Notes: a model not told the origin generated them from the sequence alone. A stretch of DNA of 64,000 bases from Gymnogyps californianus (GCF_018139145.2 NC_059480.1:14694428-14758427), one strand, 5' to 3'; numbered from the stretch's first letter, positions 9,774 through 24,302 are shown. Numbers and translations are program-made.

Positions 9774-12700
9774 CTGAAGAAGAGAAGGAGGGGCAAAACA
9801 AAGGATGTCTAATGTCTGTGTGAACAAAGGCCCAGACCAGCAGCTTTGTGGAAGCTGACTCCTATAACCACATTATGCAGTGCATATTTCAGTTTAACAC
9901 TATCTTCTCGGCTCATTAAAAATAGAGATTGGGATCATGGCTTTGCTCACACCCTCTGTATTTCACATGCTTACTACTGAGAGAACAGGCAGGCTGGTTC
10001 ATCCTAGATGGCCTGACCTGTATTTCACAAATTTAGGCTTGCTGGGAGTGTAAAAAGATGTGAAAAACTAGGCTGCTATAAGATGGCCAAACCACAATGA
10101 ACTCAAAGTCAATTAAATCACTGATATCATCTAATACAGGCGTTACAGTATTTAAAAAAAAAAAGCTGAGGCTTTACGTATGCTTTTGCAAACAGCTAAC
10201 ATCATAACAGCACACCAGAAGTATTTGCCAGTGTTACCCATTTGCAAAGGCAAAACTGTAAACACTTTGGTGACAACTGCTAAATAACATGTCACACAGT
10301 AAAGAAAAATGGAAGTTAAAAGTTGGCGTTGTACTGAATGCTCTTATAAGAATAAGTAACACTGAAATAGGAAAAATGAAAAGAGAAATGTGTCTAGCTA
10401 AAATATCCAAACAATTAAAAAAACAAACCTGTATTTGTTTCAATCTTTCACAATTGCAATTAATTGCAACTTCACTGAAAGAAATGACTTCGCTCTAAGT
10501 CTGCATCCCAACACCAAGATTAACTTTCAAAAGATACAAACCCATTTCATTTGTTTACTGTGGCAATTATTTTTTCAAGGGTGCATTTACAGAGAATTAC
10601 CACATGAAAAACCCTGTATCTCCAAGGATCATGTTCAGCAACTTTTGATATTAACTGTTTGCGTTGCTGAAGAATTTCTGCATCTCAGTTGCTACAAAAA
10701 TTTCTAGTTACCTATATAGACATATACATATCCACCCATTTGAATATAAACTATTATTGTGCTCCTTGTCTAAGTGATGGAGAGCATCGATGTATTTTCA
10801 TTCATATATAGGTATGTCTGCAGGTATAATTAACACAGAATTTAGTAATATCTGCCATCTCTTCTGCTGAAGGCATTATGTGACTACAGCACCTTTAATT
10901 TACTGTTCTAAGTCAATAAAGAAACTCAACGTATAAATAAATCAGTAACATTTTTATTGCAATTATGCCCAGAACTAGAACTAATACAGCTAACTTGAAG
11001 CCAGCTGAAATTTCTTTTCATCTTTAGGTGTAAGTGAATCATCTGACCAGTTTCCCAAGACATGGAATTTGCCATGTTTTTGTCATTTGGTTTGCAGAAA
11101 CTCTATTATGAGAAGGACGGCAAAATAAGAAAATCCTCAACTTGGTTTTCAGACCCTATGCTGCAGTGGGACTGTTTATTTCTAAGCCAAGCAGAGCCCA
11201 TGTGCAGCAGGAAGTAATAAAACTTCCACAGAACTATTTTTTAAAAGCTACTTTAAAAAAACCCCCAAAAATATTTTCAATTCATACATTAAAGACTTTA
11301 ACAGCTATTTCTAAAATTTGGAGCATGTTAACTTTCAAGTAATTGTCTGTCTGTCTTCAGCCAGTGTGAGCTCATCTTCCTCTATTATATGCAATACAGT
11401 TGCAAAAAAATATATTATCTTTTCTATCAGCATTAAGTATGGAATGAAATATAGCAACAACTAACGGTCAAACAGGACAAAGTTTTTTCAAATGGTGGGC
11501 CACCTTCTTTGGTACAATTACGAAACTAGCATTTGGCCTTCCTAAAGAGAATGCCTATAGTGCAACACAAAAGCTGCATCCTGCTACTGTATTAACAATC
11601 CTTCTGGCCATCTGTTTTAATACAGACTTGCTTGGCAATATCAGATACTGAAACATCCAGTGATATTTTCGTTACCATTGCTTAAAAAAAAAAAAATACT
11701 TAAAATTACCAGGTGTTGAAGAGGCACATGGTACCATGGGAGCACAATCAGTGACATTGAGCTCTGGAAACAGCAATACTGTGTTAAGTAGGAAATCCAT
11801 AAAACCTTTAATTGGCTGGCATCTGTGTTCGACTAAAACTGTCATTCCACTGTAAGAATTGGTAAATTATCAACCCGACATAGGGACAAAAGAACTGGTT
11901 TCAAGCCAATCATATGCTTGCAGGAACAATAGTTGGCATGGACAAGGTTTTAGATTCTGGTCCTCCTGACCTTCTTTATCTGAAGTCAACAAGCCATTGC
12001 AATTGCTTTCTCATAACCAGAAAGGTTAATGTAATCTACAGAACAAGGACAACAAAGAAATATTCCCAGAGGAGATCTTTGCTGAGTATACTGAAAAATA
12101 CAGTAACGTGAATTTCAAAAAGTGGAAGTCTTATATCTATGTAATTGTTCCATTCAGACAAGTCCCCCAGTTTGGGCAAAAGAATAGGGGAAATAAATGT
12201 AACAAAGCTAAAATGGTGCAGTTTAACTGAGGTGGTGAGACTCTGCAATTTGTATAGTTAAAATAAAAGGAGTGGCTGATTTATTGTACTTCATAAAACA
12301 TAATCGGGTTCTTCATTTTAGTTTTGAAAATATTTCATAACAATAATTATTTTTAACTTTCTGTACAGTAAATCTTAATGAACTAATATTAAATTTTATA
12401 TACTGCATGTATAATGGTCAGAGTCAGTTCCATTGCCAAAAAAAAGAGAAAATAAAAGTAATATTATACTGATTTTGCATAAAAGATTAGCCAAAAGATT
12501 ATTTTTAAAAGATACCATGATTATAAAAAGCTAGAAAATTGCTTATTAGTTGAAAATGCATAGTAATTGTATTAAATTTTTCATAAGCCCACTGCAATTC
12601 ATAAAAAGGCATCATAAGCAAGAATATATTAAAACAGAAGCAGCACAGAAAGTGAGATAAATGTGTATATGAAAGGAACAAACAAGAAAAAAATTTAACC

Positions 12701-14898
12701 ATTTCTTCTTCAGATTTTTTAGCTTTCCTTAAAATGAAAAGAACATGGATTTTAATGTTTGCCATCACTAGGGTTATTCATTAAGATTTTAATGTAGAAA
12801 TTTTGAAGAATTGTACAAAGTTGGTATTTCATCCTGTCCATGGAGTATTATCATATACGGACACAAGAAGGCACACAGTCCATGAGGACATCTATGGTGC
12901 AGACAGCTTACTGGGAAAAATATCATCATGACAAATACAGGAAGAATACCTTAAGGAGAAACCATAATGTTAAAACATTTACAGCTGAAGCAAAAGATAG
13001 TATAAGCGTGTTTGCAAAATGAAATGTTACTAAAGAAAAAGAACTGCAGTTCTGTATCAATGGCAAGCGTAGTTGCTTTTCCACTCAGTATTCCATGCGT
13101 ATCTTTGGTGCTATGCTAGTACACAGTGACTGTGCACTAACTCTGCTATTGTCAATATGCTACTTCAAATACATCATTAATTAACTGTTTGCAGTTTATT
13201 GGTAGACAAACTACAAAACCATGCAATTATTTTTCAAAGAACATGGTAACATTTGAAAAATTACTTAATGTAATTAAAATAATCTAAAGTATTTAAGCCA
13301 TTTTCTTTATGTGAATTCTAAAAAGTGAACTCAAATTATAAAAATGATTAGGTTGAAAATCACCACATCAGTTGATAACATTTTATTCCAATACCGAAAT
13401 ATGAATGCACCAAAACAGAAAAAAACTGCAAATAATCCAGTGAATCCTCAAGGCAGTACCATAATTGTTCATCAGAAAATAACTAGAGATAGTGATTTCC
13501 TTCTAAACAAATACATATAGAAAAAAACATGACATTTTCTTCATTAATAAACTAAACTGAAACCTTTGCCATGTAGCAGAGGAATGTACATATGCATGTG
13601 ACAGTCTTTGAAGTCCTACACTATCAGGATAAAGTATTGAAGCTTTAATATTTTATATATGTGATTTCTGAAGTTATGAAAACATTGTAACTGAAATAAA
13701 TGACTAAAAGGAATCTTTGGGATTTACAATAATGACTGACTAATGTTACAGCATTAGTGCTATTAAAAAAATAATCACTATTTAAGAAATAGCTTCCTCA
13801 GGAGCTTAAAGCATGTTTCAGATTTTTAAAAATGACAATATATTATTACTTTAGAAGGCTCTTACATCTAAAATGAATATACCTAAGTCTTGAAATTACT
13901 AGTTATATAAAATTGCTAGAAATTGTAAGGTTGTGAAATTGTTTCTCAAATTTCAAAACGACCAAAACATTGCAAAAAAGCCTCACCCACAAAATTAAAA
14001 AAAAATTGGCTGCTGTACCATTATGAAATTGCTATAATTTCAACTACAAACACTCCTATTACTACTTAAGTAGCTACACTGCTTTCTCACCACTCATTCC
14101 CATCACTTGTACTGGGACAGGGATTGCATATTGTGCAGTGAATGGCACCAAGAGACTGACTAAAATTAAAACCAGGATTTCTTTTGGATTGGGTTATTTT
14201 TCACCTACATTGGCTATTTTATATGATTTGAGCACAGCCACATCAGTATTTGTGCCAATGGAGAGTGGTGGTGAGAAAAAACAGCTGTGAGATAGAGACT
14301 GATTCTGGTCAGCAATGGCACTAGCCTCGGGTTTTTGTTGGCCTACGCCCTTGCATGAAATTCTTTAAAGCTTCTACATCCATAATTGTAACAAAGAAGT
14401 TACTTTATGCTGTCTGTGTAACTGTGTACATCGTAAAACCTCATTTCATCATAGGGACCCTGTTGAGCTTTATTTCCTTGTTTTCTAGATGCATTAAAAA
14501 ACCTTAAAGAAAGAAACATTTTATTTTTTCTGAAAATTGGTAGTAAGCCCCTTCCCAAAAAAAGGGAATCCAGGAGTACAATCCATACTAAAGGACTAAA
14601 CTGCTTTATAAACAGCACTTGCAGAGCTGTTAGAAATGGCACTATTCAATACTTGATTAGTACCTACAACTCCTACTACATTACAGTACTAATGATAATA
14701 TATATTTCTAAGCTAATTCTTTAAACAATTTGCAGTGTTTTGGCAATTAAAGTTTACTTTGGTGCTCAGAATAATTTTATTTCTACTTGACAGAATTTAA
14801 TCTTTTCACTAAAATCTGAAACTGAGTCTGCATACATAAACCACTGAAAAATGTTACCATTCACAATGCCAGGTGTAATTAGCACTTCATTAACTCAC
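9774..14898 (-). other. DLG1 intron, 5.1 kb
   Basis: Large A+T-rich intron between the HOOK exon and I3. I see A-runs, short palindromes and no recognisable mobile element, RNA gene or additional exon. The open frames around 10289-10707 and 12505-12768 look like chance. Confidence 0.8.
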
Positions 14899-14968
14899 CC
14901 CTTTATCTCCTCTTGTTTTGGAATTGAATTTCACTGTCTTTAAACGGGCTCGTTCTTTTTTCTCAACT
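14899..14968 (-). CDS. DLG1: DLG1 exon: basic HOOK segment
   Basis: This 70-base exon (1 base completing Arg, then 23 codons) encodes [20 protein letters not shown] followed by DKG. It is the start of the HOOK between SH3 and GK, a highly basic amphipathic stretch that in SAP97 relatives binds calmodulin and modulates SH3-GK interactions. It ends exactly on a codon boundary (GGG, then GTGAGT donor), so the next exon must supply 1 base over a multiple of three to match I5. That is what I2 and I3 both do. The acceptor follows tgtggtag. Confidence 0.96.
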
Positions 14969-15756
14969 CTACCACAAAAACATACACAAAAACGTCAATC
15001 AGCAAAATAACAGAACTTCAAGTTACTACTTGTTACAACGTAAGCATATAGGTGTACCCTTTGTAGTATAGATTTTTATTGTTGATGACACCTTCAGAAA
15101 AATGGAAGCCTGCTAACGGCAAACTGTATTGGAAAAGTAAGGTATTATTTCTCAAGTGATGAGCTGTGAGGGTATTGGAGTATTTTGTGATTATATAGGT
15201 TCAATAAATCCGGAGGGCGCAAAGAGAAAACACGACACAGTAAGTGAACAGCCTCAGTTACGAGTCAACAGCAGACATTAAGATTCAGAGCGCCTAATCT
15301 CTTACTTGGGTCTCTAGTATGCCAACAAACACCTCGTCTTCATTTACTCTGTCCACCAAAGAAAGATTTGCCAGTTTTCCAGGTTTTGGGTAGAAAGAAT
15401 TCATGCTAGTGTCATAATTTGAATAAAATTCACTTTGCACCTTTTCATACATAAATGGTGTAATGTTATTAAACCCACATGTAATGTTGTTAAATCCATA
15501 ACTTCTTACAGTGAGAACAGAGAAATGGACTTGGACCACCTTTATCAACTTCAGCACACAACTCCTAAGCCTAACAGGATTTTAACAAACTTCTCATTGA
15601 GTTCGTCAGAATCCCACTAGATTACTTTAAAAAAATCAAACAAGTAGCTGATGTGGTACAGAATTAACAACAAAGAGCAAAGCATATGCAATATATGTAT
15701 TAATTGTATCAGACATTTAATAGCAGACATCTCAAAGTCAATAAAATACAACATAC
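14969..15756 (-). other. DLG1 intron, 788 bases, with an exon-like segment
   Basis: Intron between the SH3 core exon and the HOOK exon. It contains an exon-like open segment at 15306-15504 with plausible splice sites, described separately. Nothing else was recognised. Confidence 0.8.
15306..15504 (-). other. Possible unannotated cassette (poison) exon
   Basis: The 199-base segment has a pyrimidine-rich lead (tttctctgttctcactgtaag) as candidate acceptor and a GTAAGA donor. Joined to the SH3 exon it continues the frame with 66 codons, including SEFYSNYDTSMNSFYPKPGK and VDRVNEDEVF, which I do not recognise. It begins with a duplicated motif, GFNNITCGFNNIT, from a 21-base tandem repeat. Because 199 is not a multiple of three, splicing on to the HOOK exon gives AGT TGA, a stop, and would remove HOOK and GK. 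It is equally possible that this is a chance open frame. No known DLG1 exon corresponds to it, to my knowledge. Confidence 0.25.
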
Positions 15757-15933
15757 CTGCGTTTGCTTGGGATAACTCCAATTTCATCACTTTCTCCATC
15801 TGGAGTTACCTGCCGTGCTTGCCACCATTCATCATCAGAAGCATTAATGACGTGGAGAATATCGCCAAATTTGAAGTTTAATCCTTGACTTGGAAGGCCG
15901 CTGTCTTTAGTCTTGTCATAATCAAAAAGAGCT
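15757..15933 (-). CDS. DLG1: DLG1 exon: SH3 domain core
   Basis: This 177-base exon (1 base, 58 codons, 2 bases) encodes most of the SH3 domain: [10 protein letters not shown] at the first strand, the long RT-like loop [33 protein letters not shown] with the conserved WW pair, and the closing [17 protein letters not shown]3 domains lack a normal polyproline groove and mainly bind their own HOOK and GK segments. The acceptor follows cttttcaatgtag and the donor is GTATGT. The split Arg codons at both ends join to the neighbouring exons (YVR-ALFDY and SKRR-VEKK). Confidence 0.97.
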
Positions 15934-18900
15934 CTACATTGAAAAGAAAAAATTAAACATAGATAAAGCAAGAAAAAAACCAGGGGAGTATGAATAGCAC
16001 AAAATATGAAGCAAGCTGCCTGTGTTGTTCATAAATGATTGCATCATTCTGACAGTTGCTTAAAACAAGAACGCTGAATGCACTCTTTCTCTCTTATACA
16101 CACACACACACAGAGAATATGTAAGTATAATATCCACACACGCTTGTAAGTTTTAATGAACGAGAACAAGCTTCACCCAGAGCAAAACTCTGTTGCTTTA
16201 TAAAAGGTCCACAGAAGATGCCTCCTGCAATTCAATAAGTACTTTGCACAGAGCAAGTTACATGTCAGCCTGGGATAAAAAAGGCAAGCAAGTATTTGAA
16301 GCATACAGCACTGTCAAAAGTTCTGTAGTGTACATTGTTTTATATCAAGTTATAAATTGGAATTATTTTAGTAAATAAAAATTACTGTCTGTCTTCAAAA
16401 TAAAAGTCAATATCCTGCTCACGGGGTTGCAAGGAAAAAAAAAAAAAAAAACCAAACTTAGAAATATGATCTGAACACAACTTTGCTACTGTAGTACCCA
16501 AAGGCAAAGAACCTCACGTGCATTCTTTTAGAAAATTCCGAACCATTTCAAGAGAATCTCATCCTTTTTTCTAAGGTAAGCCTAGGCACTAGCAATACCT
16601 GAACACCAGCTGCGTGGCTACAGTTTTATTAACATTCCCTTTGCCAGCAAGGTTGGTTTATGCAAGTCCACTATTATCCACACACACATTCATGCCTGCT
16701 TTGTACTGACTCCTTTCCCCCTTCTTGCTTATGAAAGCACAATTGTCCGGACAGGCACATGGTGCACCATACTGCGGAACTGATCTGGGTTAAAATTAAT
16801 TTCTTTTCTCCCTGTTGGATCATTTTATGTCTGGATCAGTTCCCTGAGGAACTGAAGAGACCTGCAGTATGTTTCTCCCAGCACAACTGAGAGTTTAGTG
16901 AGGATGTGGAAATGAATGACAGGAGCCTCTTACCAAACTGTAAGAGATACTCCTAAGATTATGCCTTATAAAGGACTCTTACTTTACATTTGAAAAAGGT
17001 GTATGAACCTCACCTATGTAAAGTGAGAAGCGCCTGTATGACACAGGCCAAAAAATCCTCAACTTCATTTCATCTGCAAGCTCATATGTTTGTCAGTGAT
17101 GCACTTTCTAAACAACACCCTATCTCGATTTCGAGACTTGATACCAAGTCCATCACAAAGTAGCATCAATAGATTACAATGTGATGATTTAAAATGGTGT
17201 CCTTTTCCTTGTCCAAATTCAGTTCGTTTCTTCATCCCAAACACTAGTCTTATGTACCTTTTTCTGCTAGATTTTTAATGTCCCAGAATTTTAACCCATG
17301 TAAGTACCTATAAGTCATAACTGTTTGCTCCAAAATGTGTTTTAGCTTTGTGGTTTGAACTGTATTTGTTCACAACCAATGACAAATTGCTTACAGGGAA
17401 AAAAATGAAAAATTTTCTGTCAGATCAATTCATCTTTAGCATAAGGTCTACTGCAAAATCAGAGTTGTTTGAGACCATGCCTTTCTTGGGCCACAAAAAG
17501 TATCAAAAACTTCTAATAAAGGACTAAAGGTTTTAATTAATATTTTCTAAAATGTCTAGAACAAGACAGAAGTTTTAAAATGGCTTAGAAATATTTACTC
17601 TCATGATACACAAACCCCTATATTTAAATATGCAATACTTCTAATTTGTTAAATTTATAATAAAATTTAGGCTTTCAATTTTGAAAGAGCTTGGAGGTTG
17701 AAATACCACCTTCCTTCAGTAGTGCAACCTCCACTATAAGATCTTTCAGTTTAATTCCATAACATACTTGAGATATCCTGATTCTTTCAGAAAAATCAGA
17801 ACCCTTATTTTCTTTGAAATAGCCCAAATACTGCAGGTAAGAAAATTACACACCTTGTAATTATTCCTCCAGATTTATGCTGTTCAACATGCTTGTTCAA
17901 GAAGCACTCTGGACAAATATAATTCCATATCTCAAAATAAATTGCACATAATCCATTATGTATTTTTAATGCAGATTCAAGTTGTATACATTTTCACTGC
18001 ATTAATCAAATACATCATGAAATTTATTTCCTGAGAATTCTTGTTAGCATTCAAGCAATGATTTCTACCAGCACTACTTTTAACTTCTAAGTTTTAGTTT
18101 GAATATAAACTTATATGAGCAGTGAGCTGGGTCTAACAGCATTAACACGTGTGTTGACTGCATGAGAAAAAAAAATACACAAGAGTGAAATGGAAGTACA
18201 AATGGGTAAAAACATATATTATCAACATGTGCTCTTTAAACTAGATCAATGGTTACACAGAATAGTTTTTGCACAATGAAAGGCAGTTTCATCAAATACT
18301 TCTCCTCTGGTGAGATCACTTCAAGAAAAATAATTTTATTGGGGGAAAAAAGTCAAAGCTGATAGAGAGTTTTATTATAAGATAAATTAGGGTGTCACAC
18401 AGTAGTGACAAAAGTATGCAGCTAAAATTTGTAGGAACACCATGAACTAGTAATGATCAAATAAATGAGCCAAAAAGCAAACAGAATTAACAAAAATCTC
18501 TTTCGATTCCAACTGATTAACATGGCTTTTCCTGTATGCCTGGCAAGTCACCAAACGAGAACTCATTTCACAGCCAAGATGACATCTTTTATCTACAGAC
18601 TGGTATATAAAAAATACCTCTTTTATTAACTCCCTGTATGGAGACTTTTATCGAGGATTACCAATACCATGTATACATTTATTTAGTGTAAGTTATAAAC
18701 ACAAACTTAAAAATAAATTTTGTATTCCTGATCAACTACTGCTTTGAACACAGTCCCATGATATTTACTCTAAAATTCTATTTAAATTTAAATAAGTCCT
18801 AAAAATTATTTTACAGAGAAAGAACCAAGTCCTCCCTTTTATTTCATGTTGTATTACTCAGCAACTAAACAGCACTAAAAAAGGTAACTTGGTTCCTTCA

Positions 18901-21900
18901 TTTACAAGTCTACAGAAACTGAAGTTGCATGTTTCATGAGTGTTTATGCTTCAAAGCCAAAAATTTAATGGCTGTGTTAACAGTGCCAAATTTTCCAGAA
19001 TGTCTTTTTACCTGGCCACACTCATTACTTTCAATATCATAGGCTGTTGATTAAGTTTTACTGAAGCATTTCTTCTTCTACAGTATTCTTGCTGAACAAA
19101 GTAATCAGGAATTCCTGCAGCAAAAGCATCTCCATGTCTTATTTCTTGAAACGTGAATTAATCTTACTACTTCAGAATGAATGAAGGTCAGCTTATAAAG
19201 GAGGTTCTCTTTTTCTCCCGGAGTTTTTGGGAAAGCTGTTTGAAACTAGATGTTTGAACTACCAGAATAACATAGGGATGCCCAATTAAACTCCTCCTGC
19301 AGGCAAGTACACTTTTCAGGCCTGGTGTTAATGCCAGACCTTATTTTTCAATGGATTTAGTTAAAATTTCCTAATGATTTCAAAACCGTAAAGGTTCTTT
19401 CATTTGGAGATGTAACCATTTTCTGCTCTGATTCAAGCAGAAATCAGCACCATTGTTTGAATTTGAAACGTATCATGCTGGTCAGAAAAATGCACAGAGG
19501 TAAAAGTGATTTTCAATTTTGAATTCTATGCACATTGCACAGACTGAGATTTGGCATACAAGATGAGATAAAATATGGAACAAATTTACTCCCTGTCAAC
19601 ATATTATCATAGAAACTTGATACCATGAAGGTATCTCACCTTTTCACATGTGCTTTTTGAATCCGCAAATGATATAGATATAGTTCAGATGCAAAACCAG
19701 AAACATTGTGTGAGAGAATCTCCCTCCTCTTAGAATAAAGTTCAAAAGAAATATAAAGCAAAAATAAGGCCGTTAAATCAGTACATCTTAATTAGCGGGG
19801 GTGGGGAGAGAGAATAAATTAGATGTGCAAATGGAGAGTTAGCTGCTGCTGAATTGCTATATTTGTATTGCCCTCCAAGGACTGTTTATTATATTGCTAT
19901 TCATCATATATTGATATACATACAATTAAGAAGAAAAATCTGCCATTTTACTTCAAATTGTATTTTTCAGGCAAACACAATTGTCTTTTCCTTAGTATTA
20001 CATAACACCCCCAAAATGCTGTTTACAGGCAGAATACTCATAAAGATATCAAGTTTCAGTTACAGGGACACAATGATGTATCTGATTTTATTTGCTATTT
20101 TGTTACCATGATTTTAAGAAATCACCACAGATTATTATTTTTAGAGTATTTTCATTTGATAGGTTTTCTACAATTGTGGTGGAATGCCTATAAACATTTT
20201 ACTGTTGGAATTCAGCATTACATTATATAACTGGAATCCTTTAAGGCATATCCAAAACCAAATATTACAGAAAAAAATAGCTTCAGTTACTAAAATTGGC
20301 TTTGAATTGATACAATTAAAAGTACAGAATGATCATACCAGAGTGACTTATGATAAGGAATAAGCTGGATAACTAACATGTTCTGTCAGTATCTAGCAAT
20401 ATGTGAAGAGATTCACAAAACTTACTTCAGTGAGGTCAAAACTACATCAGAAACCAGACAGAACAGATGTGAACCCATCCTGTGTATACCAAGTTGCCTA
20501 CCAGTCTTTGGCATCTTTTGGTGTGATGACAAGAGTGGATCTCAAAAAGCCCTAGCAGGACCCTCTGTTAAGAGATGTGGGTGGAAAAGTACTTTTCCTG
20601 AGGAATTTTTGCACTTTAGATTTTTGTTCTGACTTATAACAAAGCTGATCACCGAGTCTCAAAAACCTTTCTTGAAAAGGTAATCACCAGTCTCCATGAG
20701 GCTTCTGCCTACAACCTGGAGAAGGCTGCATTTTCTGTAGCAACTGGCAAAATCAAAAGCTCAACCTCAATCATTTACAGATAACAACTTCCATCGGTGG
20801 AATAGAAGCTACATAAACACGAAATGCTTGTCAGTGGCTTAAAATACCAGACCAATGTGTGAACATGAGCATAAGCGGTTTAGAATCTAATCAGGCTATA
20901 GCTAACCAAGCAAAATAAAAGCATTTAGAATTGTTTAGGCTTAGTTATATGATGAGGGCTAAAGCGATAAATCTTGGGATTATGGAAAGGAAGAAGATCT
21001 CACCACAATATCCATATGCACACCTACCTGTGGAAATTCTAAGATATGGATAACGGTGATATCAAGCACTTATCTTTAGTATTTAACGAATTTATCCTTA
21101 GAGATTTAAATTTTGACCCCCCAAAATATTTAAGGCAAACAAAGTACAAAAAAAAAAGAACAAGATCAAGCCTGCAAAACCAGAATCCAGATAAAGCTAC
21201 TAAAATAATAGGTCAAAACATAAGGGCTACCTGTTATAGTCTATCTAAACAGAAGCCCTGTATGAGTAATTTACTACATTTGTTTCAAAGCCTTCAGAAA
21301 TAGGTTGTGAAGGACTGAGACTTTTCTGAGCATAGATGCAATTACTCAGGTAACTGCCTTGTGCAAGACTCGCTTCCTTTCCCATAGCTCAATAGATGCA
21401 GCACCATGAACAAAACAGTATCTGCTTTGGATGGGAAAAGTCAATAACACCTGAGCCTAGGATTTTAGCAGGTAAGCCAGTGAGGTCCTACAACATTTTA
21501 AACCAAGTTTAATCCAAGCACCAGCACTATTGAAATCTTACCTGCTCTACTAAAATGTTCTGGCCCCTGCCAAGAGGCTACTGCTGGCCCTTATTCAGTC
21601 CAGAGATGAGCTGGTTCGGGGAACTCAAAAATCAATTCATTTTTAAAAATGCAATCCTTCTACCCACATTCCATATTTGAAATGTTATGCTTTATCAGTA
21701 TATTATAACTGATGTAGGAGTTAGTTGGCATATTAATGAGTTGCACCTTGCCACAATTTTGCAGTGAAACAATCTATTTTCTTAACTGCTTCATGCTCTT
21801 TTATATTTGCACTTCTTTTAGCCTCCTTTATGTTTAATTCTATGCGAATAAATTAATGAAGAATATTCAGTTCATTTGCTTTGATGTATTTGTTCTCTTG

Positions 21901-22437
21901 GTTACCATGGAAAATATTCTATAACAAAATGCTATTGGATATAGAAATAAGATTTCTTAACACAAACTGAGAATACAACTAAAATAAGCTGAAGGAAATA
22001 AGATGGAAATCTGTCAAACCTTAAGTAAAAGAAGACTATAAATTTGAAGTCAAGAACTGAACAAGGGAGAATACGAAGACTACTATCACAAAAACACAAA
22101 CTGAATTAAGCAAGTTGTTAAGACTTCACATACACTGACTTAAAGAATAAACGTTTTTGCTGAAGGATTATCATCTCTCTGAGAGGCAGGACAAAAAGCA
22201 AGTAATAGCACCACTGTCCAAAGTTCATACAGGGTTGTCGGGGCTATTCCTTCTTTTTCAGCTATATTACATTAATTGATCTAAATTAAGCTTTATTTTT
22301 AATATATTTTGCACATAAATATCAATTTGTTAAGTTCAATAAGGAGTAAATAATTGTCTAAAAATGCAAATACAGAAATACTAAGTCTACAGAAAAGCAG
22401 AAAAAGACACTAGCAATACTGTGAAAAAGATGATTAC
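15934..22437 (-). other. DLG1 intron, 6.5 kb
   Basis: Intron between the PDZ3-SH3 linker exon and the SH3 exon. It holds an (AC)n run at 16098-16112, an A17 run near 16435-16451 and G-rich sequence near 19796-19812. No exon, RNA gene or recognisable transposon was found. Confidence 0.8.
16098..16112. repeat. (AC)n microsatellite
   Basis: Fifteen bases of alternating A and C; short and simple. Confidence 0.85.
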
Positions 22438-22552
22438 CTGACGTATAAGGATCTCTTCTGGCTGGTTCGCAAAGATCCTGATCCTGAACTAATGCTACTA
22501 TTCATCATCTGTTCCCGTAAATCATGTATTTTAGCTTCAAAACGACTGTATT
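22438..22552 (-). CDS. DLG1: DLG1 exon: PDZ3-SH3 linker
   Basis: This 115-base exon (2 bases completing Glu, 37 codons, 2 bases) encodes [20 protein letters not shown], then a Ser/Gly-rich stretch [11 protein letters not shown] and the start of SH3, KRSLYVR. The first part is the extra helix that follows PDZ3 in DLG proteins and, in PSD-95, packs on PDZ3 and tunes ligand affinity; the Tyr and Ser/Thr residues here are regulatory phosphorylation sites in relatives. The acceptor follows cctttcttacag. The donor GTAATC is one of the weaker ones in the window. Confidence 0.96.
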
Positions 22553-24302
22553 CTGTAAGAAAGGGAGGCATTGCAATTAATTTCCCCTGAACTTCAGCAA
22601 TTAAATTACTCACAAAAATGCTGAAAGTCTCAGAGAATAAGCCTTCGTTACAGCTTCTTCAATACAAGGAAAAAAAAACCCCAACATTTTTATGAAGCAC
22701 TATGTTTTGTAATTAAAAGCCATGATAAATTTTACATTTATCAGTATTAACTGAAACAAAATTTGAAATAATTGTGATTAGACAAAGCAAATAAACAAGC
22801 AAATTATACTTTAAATTTTTGTGTTTTTAATCTATAGTTCACAGTAACTATTTTTTCTAATTAAGACAAACATTTCTACTAATAATTATCGTTTTTATAG
22901 TAATAAAAAGACTGATACAGATAAATTTTAACCCATGACAAAAAGAAAACTTCAGAACATACTTGTGAAATATGTAAGTTTATAATCAAGAACTATACAT
23001 TTTAAATTTTAAATGTTAAGAAATGGGAATGAAAAGTGTCCATACTTAAAAATTACTGGCCTTGAATTAGATAAAAAATTTAGCACTACAAGGTGGGAAA
23101 TATGCAAAACATCTTCTGAATAAGATAATGTTCCCATGGGAGCTCAGGAAAAGAAAAAAAAAATCCAGAATTCTGGCATGAATCTTGATCCACCTGTAAA
23201 CGGCATTAGAGATTCAAACCCCCTCTACAGAATTATGTACAATGTTAATCCTGGAAAAACGGATTGTGTTCTTAAGCAGCACTGTGTACTAATAAAACTA
23301 AGCTAAATGCATTTGGTTTTAGCTACAAAGGCAGGCAGTAAAATAGTAATAGCTTCTTCAGGACAAACATTTCCTGAAGCCAGGTACTTACATGCTGTCA
23401 GCATAAAATATGAACTCAAAACAAGTAAGTTTTTCCTTCAGTTGAATAGTTTGGACTTCAGGATCAACAGATCCACTTGTAAAACCTTCCTAGTTAAAGG
23501 AAACATTCTGCAGCCACCACCTTCGCCAGGAGACCATGTGATGCCAGATTATAACAAGTCAACACTGGGAGAACCAGGGTGTGTGCAGCAAGCCGCTGCT
23601 GAACTGGGTAATGTGTTGCTCTTCCTAGCTGCACCCGTATTCCCTGTGCGCATCAAGTTTACTCGGGAAATGCAAAATTGATAGAGGGGGCTTTAAAATG
23701 CAAAAATCTTGAGAAAAAGCTCTAAACTAAGGTTCCTTCAACAATCATCTAAATACTATGAATGATTTATCATATTATATTCTGTAGCACTGTCTCCTCA
23801 CACACTCATCAGACAGCGAGCACCAAGGCTTACAGACTAGCCAGAGAAGAAGAAAAAGGTATTAAGTTACAGAAGAATATTCTGTGAACCAGTTTCTGGT
23901 ATATCACTTCATTCATCAAGTTTACTATAAATCTGATGTTCTAGCAATAGTATAATCTGTCCAGATTATGACAATATGAACAGTCTCTTAAATAACTCTG
24001 ACTTTTGTCCTTTAAAACCAAAAGCTAGTAGTTTTTAAGATAGTATCTTAGTTTTTAAAACAGCACCAAGTGCCTTTTTACAAATAAAGTCCAGATCAAA
24101 TAATTTACCAGCACTAAATCAGACTGATGAGGTTGTTTGACAAGAGAAACAAAAACATTATTTCCACCACTACCAATGCTATCACTAATAGCAAAAGAAT
24201 TTAAGATGACAGGATGGTAACCTAAGAGGAACGTGAGAAAATGACATTTTTTAGAAAGCAATATCCCTTAGGGGAAGGACCCAGATGCAGAGAGAGAATA
24301 GT

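Noticed and set aside
23307..23681. Plus-strand open frame, 124 codons with a PPPSPGD stretch
   Set aside because: The Pro-rich run briefly suggested an exon, but no family was recognised and it is antisense within an intron.
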